Assembly: GCF_029222905.1 (NCBI RefSeq)
Contig: NZ_JARHUE010000002.1
Span: forward strand, 310,001 to 374,000
Direction: 5' to 3'
Length of the DNA: 64,000 nucleotides
DNA from: Neptuniibacter sp. CAU 1671
GTDB taxonomy: Bacteria; Pseudomonadota; Gammaproteobacteria; Pseudomonadales; Balneatricaceae
Below the pieces are notes generated by a model. The model was given only the letters and a program-made list of their open reading frames with translations, was not told the origin of the DNA and did no database searches. Made by a program: the position numbers and the translations under genes. Below are positions 34,834 through 43,151 of the stretch, piece by piece. Each line of letters begins with the position of its first letter. Position 1 is the first letter of the stretch.

Positions 34834-35534
34834 GTTGGTCTGAATTGCAGATGCTTCCGGTTTTATGGTTGGTGGTGACGCTGGTGGTCTTTCTGTTTGC
34901 CAGCTGGCTCAATGCAAAAGCGGGTCGCAGCCCCTTTCTGCATCCTGTGCTGGTGTCACTGACACTGATTATTCTGGTTTTGATGCTTTCAGGCACGGAC
35001 TATCAGAGTTATATGTCAGGTGGGCAGTATATCCATTTTTTGCTGGGGCCAGCCGTCGTTGCACTGGCGGTGCCGCTTTACGATAACCGTGCCATGATCA
35101 GGCAGATGTGGCTGCCATTACTGGTTGGCTGTACCTCAGGGGCGGTATTAGCCGCGGCCTCGGCGCTGGCGGTAGGTGTATTGCTGGGGCTGAGTGATGA
35201 GATGTTGCTGACGCTGGCACCAAAATCTGTAACGTCACCAATTGCCATCGCGGTGGCGGAAAAAATGGGTGGTTATGGTTCGCTGGCTGCTGGCCTGGTT
35301 TTGATTACAGGTGCGCTGGGGTGTTTGTTTGCACCCTGGGTGTATCGGTTGCTTAACATTGAAGACCCCGCTGTTAAAGGCTTTGCGCTGGGTGTAGGGG
35401 CGCATGCAATGGGTACCGCCTTTGCCTTTGAGTACGGTGTTATGGCCGGAGCGTTTGCAGGTCTGGCAATGGCCATGACCGGTGCCTTTACCGCATTCTT
35501 TTTGCCCTTCCTGGTTGTCTTATTTGGTCTCTAG
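34830..35534 (+). CDS. lrgB: LrgB family protein (YohK/CidB)
   Basis: A 234-residue polytopic inner membrane protein of the LrgB/CidB family. It shows LLGPAVVALAVPLYDNR near residue 70, the highly conserved TLAPKSVTSPIAIAVAEKMGG near 129, and GVGAHAMGTAFAFEYG near 188. It is the partner of LrgA in a two-gene operon. The function in proteobacteria is poorly defined: lysis control and pyruvate import or export have both been proposed for relatives. Confidence 0.93.
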   Translation: MSWSELQMLPVLWLVVTLVVFLFASWLNAKAGRSPFLHPVLVSLTLIILVLMLSGTDYQSYMSGGQYIHFLLGPAVVALAVPLYDNRAMIRQMWLPLLVGCTSGAVLAAASALAVGVLLGLSDEMLLTLAPKSVTSPIAIAVAEKMGGYGSLAAGLVLITGALGCLFAPWVYRLLNIEDPAVKGFALGVGAHAMGTAFAFEYGVMAGAFAGLAMAMTGAFTAFFLPFLVVLFGL

Positions 35535-35625
35535 TCTCATCCTTATGTTGCAGTTGCTAAATTGCGGTTGCGCCGGTAAAGTTTGCGCTGGCTGAAAATC
35601 CATCACTTTTAGTACGCAAACGATC

Positions 35626-36735
35626 ATGACTCCACTGGAACGATACAAACAGGATCTCAACCGAGACGATTTTTCCTATGATCCCGCCCAAGAGATGGCG
35701 GTTAATCATTTGCAGCGTTTGTATGAAGACCTGACTGCGCAGCCAGCTAAACCGCAGGGCGGTCTGTTGCAACGACTGTCAGGTAAGCTGAAAAAATCGC
35801 AGCCGGTAGAGCCTCTGCGTGGTCTTTATTTTTGGGGGGGTGTTGGTCGTGGCAAAACCTATCTGATGGATACGTTCTACGACAGTCTTCCCTTTGAAGA
35901 AAAGATGCGCACCCACTTTCATCGCTTTATGCAGCGGGTGCATCAGGAATTAAAAGCGCTTGACGGCACGCCCAACCCCTTGGTGGCGATTGGTAAAAAA
36001 TATGCTGCGGAAACCAAAATTATCTGTTTTGACGAGTTTTTTGTCACTGATATCACGGATGCCATGATTCTGGGCGGCTTGCTGCAGGAGTTGTTCCGTA
36101 ACGGCGTTTCTCTGGTAGCTACATCCAATATTGTTCCAGACGGCCTGTATAAAGATGGTCTGCAGCGTGCCCGCTTTCTTCCAGCCATCGATCTGCTGAA
36201 TAAATACACCGAAGTTGTGAATGTAGACGGCGGGGTGGATTATCGTCTGCGTGCCCTGCAGCAGGCTGAGCTTTATCACTGTCCGCTGGATGACAAAGCC
36301 GACGACAGTTTGCGTCAGAGCTTTGAAAGCCTGGCGCCAGACCTGGAAGAGCTGGTGGTGGCGGAAGAGTTGGAAATTAATGGTCGTCGAATCCGCACCC
36401 GTCGTTGTTGTGAAGATGTGGCATGGTTTGATTTCAAAGAACTGTGCGAAGGTCCGCGTTCGCAGAATGACTATATTGAGTTGGCCAAAATTTTCCATGC
36501 CGTGCTAGTGAGCAATGTGCCACAGCTGGGTCGCAGTAATGATGATGCAGCACGTCGCTTCATTAATATGGTAGATGAGTTCTACGACAGCGGTGTGAAA
36601 CTGATTTTGAGTGCCGAAAAGCCGATCCATGAGATCTATTCTGAAGGGCGGCTGGAGTTTGAAATCGAGCGTACTAAAAGTCGTCTGTTGGAGATGCAGT
36701 CCCACGAATATCTTGCCCGGGAACATCGCGCATAA
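35626..36735 (+). CDS. zapE: Cell division protein ZapE (AFG1-like ATPase)
   Basis: A 369-residue P-loop ATPase of the AFG1/ZapE family. The Walker A motif GGVGRGKTYLMD lies near residue 72, Walker B IICFDEFFVTDI near 128, and the sensor region LVATSNIVPDGLYKDGLQR near 162. The C-terminal part contains the family motif SAEKPIHEIY. In E. coli ZapE associates with the Z ring during constriction and destabilises FtsZ polymers. It is followed by rplM with a separate promoter, a common arrangement. Confidence 0.93.
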   Translation: MTPLERYKQDLNRDDFSYDPAQEMAVNHLQRLYEDLTAQPAKPQGGLLQRLSGKLKKSQPVEPLRGLYFWGGVGRGKTYLMDTFYDSLPFEEKMRTHFHRFMQRVHQELKALDGTPNPLVAIGKKYAAETKIICFDEFFVTDITDAMILGGLLQELFRNGVSLVATSNIVPDGLYKDGLQRARFLPAIDLLNKYTEVVNVDGGVDYRLRALQQAELYHCPLDDKADDSLRQSFESLAPDLEELVVAEELEINGRRIRTRRCCEDVAWFDFKELCEGPRSQNDYIELAKIFHAVLVSNVPQLGRSNDDAARRFINMVDEFYDSGVKLILSAEKPIHEIYSEGRLEFEIERTKSRLLEMQSHEYLAREHRA

Positions 36736-36751
36736 ATATTCTGAACAGATG

Positions 36752-36780
36752 TTGAGTTCTATGGTTATCGGCTGTAAAAT
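36752..36780 (+). promoter_or_regulatory. Promoter of rplM-rpsI
   Basis: TTGAGT (36752-36757) and TAAAAT (36775-36780) are separated by exactly 17 nt. Transcription would start near 36787, giving a leader of about 120 nt before the rplM ATG. The leader could host ribosomal-protein autoregulation, though I recognise no known motif. Confidence 0.6.
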
Positions 36781-36909
36781 GCCGCCTCCTCAAATCCAGC
36801 CTTGGTTTTGGGGATGATGATGCGTTGTCCGTTTTACGGGCAACAAATAATTATAAGCCAGGCCGCAGCTATTAAATGCTTGCGAGGTCTGAGATTACAG
36901 GTAACAGAG

Positions 36910-37338
36910 ATGAAAACATTCGTCGCTAAACCAGCCGAAGTAAAACGCGACTGGTACGTTGTTGATGCAGAGGGTAAAACTCTGGGTCGTCTGGCTACTG
37001 AAATTGCCCGTCGTCTGCGTGGCAAACACAAGCCAGAATACACTCCTCACGTTGATACTGGTGACTACATTGTTGTAGTGAACGCTGAAAAAGTAGGCGT
37101 TACCGGTAACAAACGTAAAGATAAAATGTACTACCATCACACTGGTTTTCCAGGTGGTCTGAAAGAAGCTTCTTTCGAAAAAATGGTAGAGACTTTCCCT
37201 GAGCGCACCATTGAGCTGGCGGTTAAAGGCATGCTGCCTAAAGGCCCTCTGGGTCGTGCTATGTACGCCAAGCTGAAAGTGTATGCCGGTGCTGAACATC
37301 CGCATCAGGCTCAGCAGCCTAAAGAACTGACTATCTAA
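36910..37338 (+). CDS. rplM: 50S ribosomal protein L13
   Basis: A 142-residue L13, the standard length. It starts [20 protein letters not shown] and has [20 protein letters not shown] near 23-42, [12 protein letters not shown] near 52, and [19 protein letters not shown] near 112. It is an early-assembling 23S rRNA-binding protein. The open frame extends upstream to 36802, but the leader residues are unlike L13, so ATG 36910 is used. It is cotranscribed with rpsI, 13 nt downstream. Confidence 0.98.
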   Translation: MKTFVAKPAEVKRDWYVVDAEGKTLGRLATEIARRLRGKHKPEYTPHVDTGDYIVVVNAEKVGVTGNKRKDKMYYHHTGFPGGLKEASFEKMVETFPERTIELAVKGMLPKGPLGRAMYAKLKVYAGAEHPHQAQQPKELTI

Positions 37339-37351
37339 GGGGAAGCCGATT

Positions 37352-37744
37352 ATGTCTACTACACAGTATTACGGTACCGGTCGTCGTAAAACCTCCACTG
37401 CGCGTGTTTTCCTGCGTCCAGGTACAGGTGTTATCACCATCAATGATCGTACGATTGAAGAATACTTCGGTCGCGAAACTGCTCGCATGATCGTGCGTCA
37501 GCCTCTGGAACTGACCAACAACACTGAAAGCTTTGACGTGTTTGTTACCGTTAAAGGCGGTGGTGGTTTCGGTCAGGCCGGTGCTATCCGTCACGGTATC
37601 ACTCGTGCCCTGATGGAATATGATGAAACTCTGCGTCCAACGCTGCGTGAAGCGGGTTATGTTACCCGTGACGCACGTATGGTTGAACGTAAGAAAGTGG
37701 GTCTGCGTAAAGCGCGTAAGCGTCCTCAGTTTTCCAAGCGTTAA
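37352..37744 (+). CDS. rpsI: 30S ribosomal protein S9
   Basis: A 130-residue S9 with the N-terminal [19 protein letters not shown], the central [19 protein letters not shown], and the extended basic C-terminal tail [12 protein letters not shown], whose last residues contact P-site tRNA. Length and sequence are standard. AGGGGAAG precedes the ATG. It is the second gene of rplM-rpsI. Confidence 0.98.
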   Translation: MSTTQYYGTGRRKTSTARVFLRPGTGVITINDRTIEEYFGRETARMIVRQPLELTNNTESFDVFVTVKGGGGFGQAGAIRHGITRALMEYDETLRPTLREAGYVTRDARMVERKKVGLRKARKRPQFSKR

Positions 37745-37775
37745 TTCGAGAGACTGCGATACGTTGTATCCAGGA

Positions 37776-37808
37776 AGCCTGCTCCGCATCGCGGTGCAGG
37801 CTTTTTTT
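37776..37808 (+). terminator. Intrinsic terminator after rpsI
   Basis: AGCCTGC (37776-37782) pairs with GCAGGCT (37796-37802), and an inner CCGC/GCGG stem stacks on it across a T-T mismatch. It is followed by a run of T residues to 37808. Confidence 0.92.
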
Positions 37809-38018
37809 ATGCCCGAATTTATTCTACTGCGTTGCATCAATACTTTGGCCTAAGGGCCGGTCTTTGGTCTTATTTCACCTTGTAACGCAGGGGTATTTTC
37901 ATTACTATTTGGGCCATTTTGAAGAGACGTGATTTCGTAGCTTTACAATTCTTAGCGGCCAGCCTGTGTCCGGCACTATCCGGAAAACGATAAGGTCGAT
38001 TGAGGGGAGAAATACTTA
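37809..38018 (+). promoter_or_regulatory. Upstream region of petABC
   Basis: About 210 nt without a gene. A weak candidate promoter is TTGAAG (37919-37924) with TACAAT (37944-37949) at 19 nt. GAGGGGAGA at about 38000-38008 is a strong ribosome binding site for petA. Nothing else is recognised. Confidence 0.35.
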
Positions 38019-38615
38019 ATGAGCAATGATGGCGTGAACAAGGGGCGGCGCCGACTCCTTATTGGCGCAACTTCCGCAGTAGGTGCGGTTGGTGCGGTAG
38101 GGGCAGCTGTTCCATTTGTAGCATCCTGGAAACCAAGTGCTAAAGCCAAAACCGCGGGTGCGCCGGTGAAGGTTGATATCAGCAAGCTTGAGCCGGGTCA
38201 GCAGACAGTGGTTAAGTGGCGTGGTAAGCCAGTGTGGATTGTGCGTCGCGGACCTGATGCCCTGGCCAACCTGGCAAAACTGGATAGCAAGCTGTCTGAT
38301 CCAACATCCGAGATGCCTCAGCAGCCTGCCTATGTACCTCACACGCCTGCGCGTGCGGTACGTGAAGACATTGCGGTGCTGGTTGGTATCTGTACCCACT
38401 TGGGCTGTTCTCCGACTTACCGACCTGAAGTTGCTCCAGAAGATCTGGGTGCTGATTGGGTTGGTGGTTACTACTGCCCATGCCACGGCTCTCGTTTCGA
38501 CCTGTCCGGACGTGTAATGAAGGGTTCTCCTGCTCCTAGCAACCTGGTAGTTCCGCCGCATGCTTACGAGAGTGAAAACGTCATTATTGTTGGCATCGAT
38601 CAGGAGGTAGCGTAA
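38019..38615 (+). CDS. petA: Ubiquinol-cytochrome c reductase, Rieske iron-sulfur subunit
   Basis: A 198-residue Rieske protein of the cytochrome bc1 complex. The N-terminus has a twin-arginine-type start ([14 protein letters not shown]) followed by one transmembrane helix (about 15-35). The 2Fe-2S cluster ligands are in CTHLGC near residue 126 and CPCHGSRFD near 150. It carries electrons from ubiquinol to cytochrome c1 on the periplasmic side. Stop and the petB start overlap by one base (TAATG), so translation is coupled. Confidence 0.97.
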   Translation: MSNDGVNKGRRRLLIGATSAVGAVGAVGAAVPFVASWKPSAKAKTAGAPVKVDISKLEPGQQTVVKWRGKPVWIVRRGPDALANLAKLDSKLSDPTSEMPQQPAYVPHTPARAVREDIAVLVGICTHLGCSPTYRPEVAPEDLGADWVGGYYCPCHGSRFDLSGRVMKGSPAPSNLVVPPHAYESENVIIVGIDQEVA

Positions 38616-39862
38616 TGGCTGGCTATCGCAATAAAGGCAATCCGGGCCTGATGGGCTGGATTGATGATCGTTTCCCTGCAACTGCAATGTGGGAAGATCA
38701 CCTGTCTAAATACTACGCGCCAAAGAACTTCAACTTCTGGTACTTCTTTGGCTCACTGGCGCTGCTGGTACTGGTTAACCAGATCCTGACGGGTATCTGG
38801 CTGACCATGTCTTACAACCCTTCAGCTGAAGGTGCGTTTGCTTCCATCGAATACATCATGCGTGATGTCGAATATGGCTGGTTGCTGCGCTATATGCACT
38901 CCACCGGTGCTTCTGCGTTTTTTGCGGTTGTTTATCTGCACATGCTGCGTGGCATGATGTATGGCTCCTACCGTAAGCCACGTGAATTGGTATGGCTGTT
39001 CGGTATGACCATCTACCTGGCATTGATGGCAGAAGCCTTTATGGGTTACCTGCTGCCATGGGGCCAGATGTCTTACTGGGGTGCCCAGGTAATCGTATCT
39101 CTGTTCTCTGCAGTGCCGGTGATCGGTCCTGATCTGGCAGAGTGGATTCGTGGTGACTACCTGATCTCTGGTATCACTCTGAACCGTTTCTTCTCTCTGC
39201 ATGTAATTGCGCTGCCAATCGTACTGCTGGCTCTGGTTGTTCTGCACATCATTGCGCTGCATGAAGTAGGTTCCAACAACCCTGACGGTGTTGAAATCAA
39301 AGAGAAGAAAGACGAAAACGGCATACCGCTGGACGGCATTCCATTCCACCCTTACTACACTGTTAAAGACATTGTTGGCGTGGTGGTGTTCCTGTTTGTT
39401 TTCTGTGTGATCATTTTCTTCTTCCCAGAAGGCGGTGGTTACCTGATTGAAGCACCTAACTTTGAACCAGCTAACCCGCTGAAAACGCCTGCACACATTG
39501 CACCGGTGTGGTATTTCACGCCATTCTACGCGATGCTGCGTGCGATTCCGCCTATCGCGGGCTCTCAGTTCCCGGGTGTAGTCGTAATGGGTGGTGCAAT
39601 TGCCATTCTGTTTGTGCTGCCATGGCTGGACCGCAGTCCTGTTAAGTCGATCCGTTACAAAGGCATGATCAGCAAAATCATGCTGGTGATCTTCTGCATT
39701 AGCTTTGTCATTCTTGGTTACCTGGGTGTGGTTGCGTCTACGCCAACCCGTACGCTGGTGGCTCAGATCTGTACCGCGCTGTACTTCGCGTACTTCTTCC
39801 TGATGCCGTTCTACACCAAGATGGAAAGCACTAAACCGGTTCCAGAAAGGGTTACAGGCTGA
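38615..39862 (+). CDS. petB: Cytochrome b of the bc1 complex
   Basis: A 415-residue cytochrome b with eight predicted helices, including the region that is split off as subunit IV in b6f complexes. Haem-ligating histidines lie in MHSTGASAFFAVVYLHMLRG (helix B) and HVIALPIVLLALVVLH (helix D). The Qo-site motif reads PVWY (297-300) rather than the PEWY of mitochondria, a variant described for gammaproteobacteria. It oxidises ubiquinol at Qo and reduces quinone at Qi. It overlaps petA and petC by one base each. Confidence 0.97.
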   Translation: MAGYRNKGNPGLMGWIDDRFPATAMWEDHLSKYYAPKNFNFWYFFGSLALLVLVNQILTGIWLTMSYNPSAEGAFASIEYIMRDVEYGWLLRYMHSTGASAFFAVVYLHMLRGMMYGSYRKPRELVWLFGMTIYLALMAEAFMGYLLPWGQMSYWGAQVIVSLFSAVPVIGPDLAEWIRGDYLISGITLNRFFSLHVIALPIVLLALVVLHIIALHEVGSNNPDGVEIKEKKDENGIPLDGIPFHPYYTVKDIVGVVVFLFVFCVIIFFFPEGGGYLIEAPNFEPANPLKTPAHIAPVWYFTPFYAMLRAIPPIAGSQFPGVVVMGGAIAILFVLPWLDRSPVKSIRYKGMISKIMLVIFCISFVILGYLGVVASTPTRTLVAQICTALYFAYFFLMPFYTKMESTKPVPERVTG

Positions 39863-40635
39863 TGAAAAAGTTTCTTGTTGCAATCGTAATGGCGGCAATG
39901 CCGCTGGTGGGTTATGCCGCAGGTGGTCATGTTCACCTGGATCACATTGAAGTTGACCTGAAAAATCAGGCTTCTCTGCAGCGCGGTATGCAAACCTTTG
40001 TTAACTACTGCATGGGTTGTCACTCTGCACAGTACCAGCGCTTCGAGCGTGCTGCTGTTGATCTGGGCATGAAACCTGAGCTGGTAACCGAGCACATGAT
40101 CTTCGGTGACCAGAAAGTGGGTGAGCAGATGACCATCTCCATGTCCAAAGAAGATGCGGGCAAATGGTTTGGTAATCCTCCACCAGATCTGACGCTGGAA
40201 GCGCGTCTGCGTGGCCCAGACTGGATCTATACCTACCTGCGTAGTTTTTACGTTGATGACAGCCGTCCATGGGGCGTTAACAATGCTGTATTCAAGGATG
40301 TAGGTATGCCTAACGTGCTGGCTTCTCTGCAGGGTATTCAGGTTGCAACCTGCTCCCACGAAGAGATGGCGCTGCACGGTTTGCGTGGTGAGGGCGTTGA
40401 TCCGCTGACTAACCTGCCGCTGACTAGCTGCTCCAGCATTGTTAAAGGTACTGGCCAGTTGAAGCCGGAGGAGTTCGATAAGGTTGTGTATGACCTGGTG
40501 AACTTCATGGCGTACATTGGCGAGCCGTCCAAGCTGGACTCTCATCGTATCGGTATGTATGTACTGATCTTCCTGGCGTTCTTCTTCGTAATCGCTTTTG
40601 CGCTGAAGAAAGAGTACTGGAAAGACGTTCACTAA
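39862..40635 (+). CDS. petC: Cytochrome c1
   Basis: A 257-residue c-type cytochrome. The signal peptide covers about 1-20 (MKKFLVAIVMAAMPLVGYAA). The single haem-binding site is CMGCH near residue 51, and a C-terminal membrane anchor (IGMYVLIFLAFFFVIAFAL) ends in a short charged tail, KKEYWKDVH. It accepts electrons from the Rieske protein and passes them to soluble cytochrome c. It is the last gene of petABC. Confidence 0.96.
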   Translation: MKKFLVAIVMAAMPLVGYAAGGHVHLDHIEVDLKNQASLQRGMQTFVNYCMGCHSAQYQRFERAAVDLGMKPELVTEHMIFGDQKVGEQMTISMSKEDAGKWFGNPPPDLTLEARLRGPDWIYTYLRSFYVDDSRPWGVNNAVFKDVGMPNVLASLQGIQVATCSHEEMALHGLRGEGVDPLTNLPLTSCSSIVKGTGQLKPEEFDKVVYDLVNFMAYIGEPSKLDSHRIGMYVLIFLAFFFVIAFALKKEYWKDVH

Positions 40636-40643
40636 AATCCGTG

Positions 40644-40652
40644 TGATATAAT
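40644..40652 (+). promoter_or_regulatory. Extended -10 promoter of sspA
   Basis: TGA followed by a perfect TATAAT (40647-40652). No good -35 is seen. Transcription would start near 40659, giving a leader of about 63 nt. Confidence 0.6.
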
Positions 40653-40669
40653 CAGACGGTATTTTTCCG

Positions 40670-40697
40670 GCGCGGCCCCCGTCAGGTGTGGCCGCGC
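40670..40697 (+). other. GC-rich hairpin in the sspA leader
   Basis: GCGCGGCC (40670-40677) and GGCCGCGC (40690-40697) form a perfect 8-bp stem around a 12-nt loop. It lies directly after the promoter and about 10 nt before the GAAGGGG ribosome binding site, with no T-tract behind it, so it is not a standard terminator. It may be a weak petC terminator or an mRNA 5' structure. Confidence 0.5.
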
Positions 40698-40721
40698 ATC
40701 TGCTTTGAAGGGGTTTCATGA

Positions 40722-41360
40722 ATGGGTGTTGTCGCTAAACGTTCTTCCATGTGTTTTTACTCCAATGGTGAAGACCAATACAGCCATCGCGTACGTATTG
40801 TACTGGCTGAAAAAGGTGTCGCTGTTGAGGTATATGACTGTGATGAGAGTAACCTGCCAGAGGATCTGACTTCGGTTAATCCATACAACAGTCTGCCAAC
40901 ACTGTTAGATCGGGATCTGGTGCTCTACGAGCCTAACGTGATGATGGAATACCTTGATGAGCGTTTCCCCCACCCGCCACTGTTGCCGGTTTATCCTGTG
41001 GCGCGTGCAGAGAGCCGTCTGTATATCTATCGCATTCAGCGTGACTGGTGCGACCTGGCAGATGCTATTCTTGCAGCAATGCGTGAGGGTGATGCTGAAG
41101 CAGTCGAGGCGAATCGCAAAGAGCTGCGTGACAGTCTGGTGTCTACGGCGCCAATTTTTGCTGAAAAGCCGTTTTTCATGAGTGAAGAATTTACGCTGGT
41201 GGACTGCTGTTTGGCGCCGCTCCTGTGGCGTTTGCCTATGCTGGGCATTGAACTGCCTGAAGCGCAGTGTAAACCGCTGATTCGCTACATGAATCGTCTG
41301 TTTGAGCGTGAAGCATTTCAGTTGAGCCTGTCAGAGGCAGAACAGGAAATGCGCGACTGA
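40722..41360 (+). CDS. sspA: Stringent starvation protein A
   Basis: A 212-residue GST-fold protein that binds RNA polymerase and affects stationary-phase transcription. The thioredoxin-like N-terminal domain ([22 protein letters not shown], residues 11-32, then [31 protein letters not shown]) is followed by a helical C-terminal domain, where family members carry a conserved surface pocket (PLLPVYP near 85). GAAGGGG precedes the start. A different-frame ATG at 40718 opens only a seven-codon frame and is not preferred. petABC-sspA-sspB order is conserved. Confidence 0.95.
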   Translation: MGVVAKRSSMCFYSNGEDQYSHRVRIVLAEKGVAVEVYDCDESNLPEDLTSVNPYNSLPTLLDRDLVLYEPNVMMEYLDERFPHPPLLPVYPVARAESRLYIYRIQRDWCDLADAILAAMREGDAEAVEANRKELRDSLVSTAPIFAEKPFFMSEEFTLVDCCLAPLLWRLPMLGIELPEAQCKPLIRYMNRLFEREAFQLSLSEAEQEMRD

Positions 41361-41377
41361 ACATCAGTTGGATAATC

Positions 41378-41405
41378 AAAGGGATGTTGAAACATCCCTT
41401 TTTTA
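41378..41405 (+). terminator. Intrinsic terminator after sspA
   Basis: AAAGGGATGT (41378-41387) pairs with ACATCCCTTT (41392-41401), loop TGAA, followed by a T-rich tail. It separates sspA from sspB, so sspB needs partial read-through or its own promoter. Confidence 0.85.
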
Positions 41406-41484
41406 TTTCTGGTCATTTTTGTTGCTGTTCCTGTAAAGTGGGCGGGCCAAGCCTGGTGCTTTAGCTCACGGAGGAGATAAAACC

Positions 41485-41916
41485 ATGAAACCAAGTCGCC
41501 CGTATATTGCTCGTGCCATCTATGACTGGCTGTTAGATTGCGACCTGACGCCGCATATTGTGGTAGATGCAACCCGCCAGGGGGTGCAGGTGCCGGGTCA
41601 ATTTGTCGAAAATGGACAGATTGTTTTGAATGTCGCGCCGGGTGCCGTGCGTGGATTTATCATGGATGATCAGGCGGTTGAGTTTAATGCCCGGTTTTCC
41701 GGTCAGCCAATGCAGGTGTATGTGCCGTTTTCAGCTGTGGTTGCGATGTATGCCAGAGAAAATGGGCAGGGTATGGTGTTTGGCCAGGAACCCGGTGCAG
41801 AACTGTACCTGCAGCCAATTCAGGAAATGACGGTTCAACCGGATGCTGAAGTGGCGAGCCCGTTGCCACCCAAATCCAAGCATTCAAAAAAGCCATCATT
41901 GAAGGTGGTGAAATAA
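41485..41916 (+). CDS. sspB: Stringent starvation protein B, ClpXP adaptor
   Basis: A 143-residue SspB. The N-terminal substrate-binding domain starts MKPSRPYIARAIYDWLLDCDLTPH and has ARFSGQPMQVYVPFSAVVAMYARENG near 69-94. A flexible linker follows, then the ClpX-docking tail PSLKVVK at the extreme C-terminus. SspB delivers ssrA-tagged and other substrates to ClpXP. A strong GGAGGAGA Shine-Dalgarno lies before ATG 41485. Confidence 0.95.
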   Translation: MKPSRPYIARAIYDWLLDCDLTPHIVVDATRQGVQVPGQFVENGQIVLNVAPGAVRGFIMDDQAVEFNARFSGQPMQVYVPFSAVVAMYARENGQGMVFGQEPGAELYLQPIQEMTVQPDAEVASPLPPKSKHSKKPSLKVVK

Positions 41917-41943
41917 AAAAGGGAGGCAAAGTCTCCCTTTTTT
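41915..41943. terminator. Bidirectional terminator between sspB and dolP
   Basis: AAAAAAGGGAG (41915-41925) pairs with CTCCCTTTTTT (41933-41943) around a 7-nt loop. The A and T runs serve as U-tails for both convergent genes. Confidence 0.88.
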
Positions 41944-41959
41944 ATGCGCGATTGAGCGT

Positions 41960-42538
41960 TTAATCGATATATTCAAAAACTTTTACGATCTTTTCTACGC
42001 CAGCAATGCCGCGGACAATATTCACAGCCCGGTTTGCTTCGGCCTGGGTCATTAATCCCATCAGATAAACGGTACTGGTGTCGGTGACCACCTTGATGCG
42101 TGAACCGTCAACCTGACTGTTGGTAAGTAACTGGGCTTTCACTTTAGTGGTCAGCCAGGCGTCATTGGTGCGCGAAATCGCTGACGAGTTGCCGGAAATT
42201 TTAATCTCGTTGTTGATGCGGCGCACTTTTTTTACCGTGCTAACAACCTGTTCGGCTTCCTGGCGAGTACGATCTGACGGTGCCTGGCCGGTAAGTAAAA
42301 CAACCCCATTGTAGCTGGTGACGCTGATGTTTGATGCTACCAGTTCAGCGCTGCCTTTCTGCAGATTGACCAGAGAGAGTGTCTCAATAATCTCATCGTC
42401 CACATAGGCGCCAACTGTGCGTGACCCTCTATCCTGAGCGATGGGTTCTTCCCGGGTGGCGCTGATCAGGTCCGAGCAGCCGGTCAGGCCAAAGGGCAGT
42501 GACAGGGCAGTCAGTAACACCGCGGTACTTTTTTTCAT
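41960..42538 (-). CDS. dolP: BON-domain outer membrane lipoprotein DolP (YraP)
   Basis: A 192-residue lipoprotein. From ATG 42538 the signal peptide reads MKKSTAVLLTALSLPFGLTG, with the lipidated cysteine next (lipobox LTGC), and two BON domains follow (about residues 50-115 and 125-190), each with the central glycine (SYNGVVLLTGQAP; TSTVYLMGLMTQAEA). In E. coli DolP sits at the outer membrane near division sites and supports envelope integrity and amidase regulation. The frame is open further upstream, but that region overlaps diaA and has no signal sequence. It is last in the reverse-strand group lpoA-yraN-diaA-dolP. Confidence 0.92.
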   Translation of the reverse strand: MKKSTAVLLTALSLPFGLTGCSDLISATREEPIAQDRGSRTVGAYVDDEIIETLSLVNLQKGSAELVASNISVTSYNGVVLLTGQAPSDRTRQEAEQVVSTVKKVRRINNEIKISGNSSAISRTNDAWLTTKVKAQLLTNSQVDGSRIKVVTDTSTVYLMGLMTQAEANRAVNIVRGIAGVEKIVKVFEYID

Positions 42539-42540
42539 AA

Positions 42541-43134
42541 TCAAATATCTCCTCCAAACAATTGGAAATCTATCAGGTCGCAGAATACATGCAGGACCAT
42601 CAAGTGCGCGTGATGAACAAGTGCGCGCTCTGTACTTGGAATGCAAATCTCAACTTCATCGGGTCTTAACAGGGCTGTTATATCGCCACCGTCACTGCCG
42701 TTCAGGGCAATTACTACCATATCTCTGTCATGGGCGGCCTGTATGGCTTGCACCAGGCTGCTGGAGCGGCCATTAACCGAGAGCAGCAGCAGAATATCAC
42801 CCGGTTGTCCCAGGGCGTGTATCTGTTTTGCCTGTGCATCAATAAAGCTGCCGTCTTCGGCAATGGCACTGATGGTAGCGCCATCAGTGCTTAAATTGAT
42901 GGCCGGTAGCCCCGGGCGCTCCTGTTGGAAGCGACTCATCAGCAGAGTTGTAAAATGTTGTGACAGTGCTGAAGAGGCGCCATTGGCACAACATAAAATT
43001 TTGTGTTCATTGACTAAACAGTGCAGGAGAAGTTCACTGGCATGGGCGATCAGCGGCGTATATTGCTCAATGGTCATCGCGTTGACTTCCATCGAGTTGT
43101 GAAACTGGCTGACGATACGATCTTCAAGTTCCAT
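42541..43134 (-). CDS. diaA: SIS-domain protein DiaA (DnaA initiator-associating), GmhA-like
   Basis: A 197-residue SIS-domain protein similar to DiaA and to phosphoheptose isomerase GmhA. It shows LCCANGASSALSQHFTTLL near 49-67, ALGQPGDILLLLSVNGRSSS near 111-130 and VIALNGSDGGDITALL near 145-160. The yraN-diaA-dolP neighbourhood favours DiaA, which in E. coli forms tetramers that help DnaA assemble at oriC. The GmhA histidine and glutamate residues are not all obvious, consistent with a non-catalytic role, but this should be aligned. 2 nt separate it from dolP. Confidence 0.85.
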   Translation of the reverse strand: MELEDRIVSQFHNSMEVNAMTIEQYTPLIAHASELLLHCLVNEHKILCCANGASSALSQHFTTLLMSRFQQERPGLPAINLSTDGATISAIAEDGSFIDAQAKQIHALGQPGDILLLLSVNGRSSSLVQAIQAAHDRDMVVIALNGSDGGDITALLRPDEVEICIPSTERALVHHAHLMVLHVFCDLIDFQLFGGDI

Positions 43135-43151
43135 GATACGGGCTTCTGTAC

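Noticed and set aside
38822-39898. A 358-codon reverse open frame over petB
   Set aside because: Long only because of codon bias in the conserved cytochrome b gene on the other strand; composition is rich in Gln/His/Asn.
39811-40719. A 302-codon reverse open frame over petC and its downstream gap
   Set aside because: Antisense to cytochrome c1; no recognisable features.
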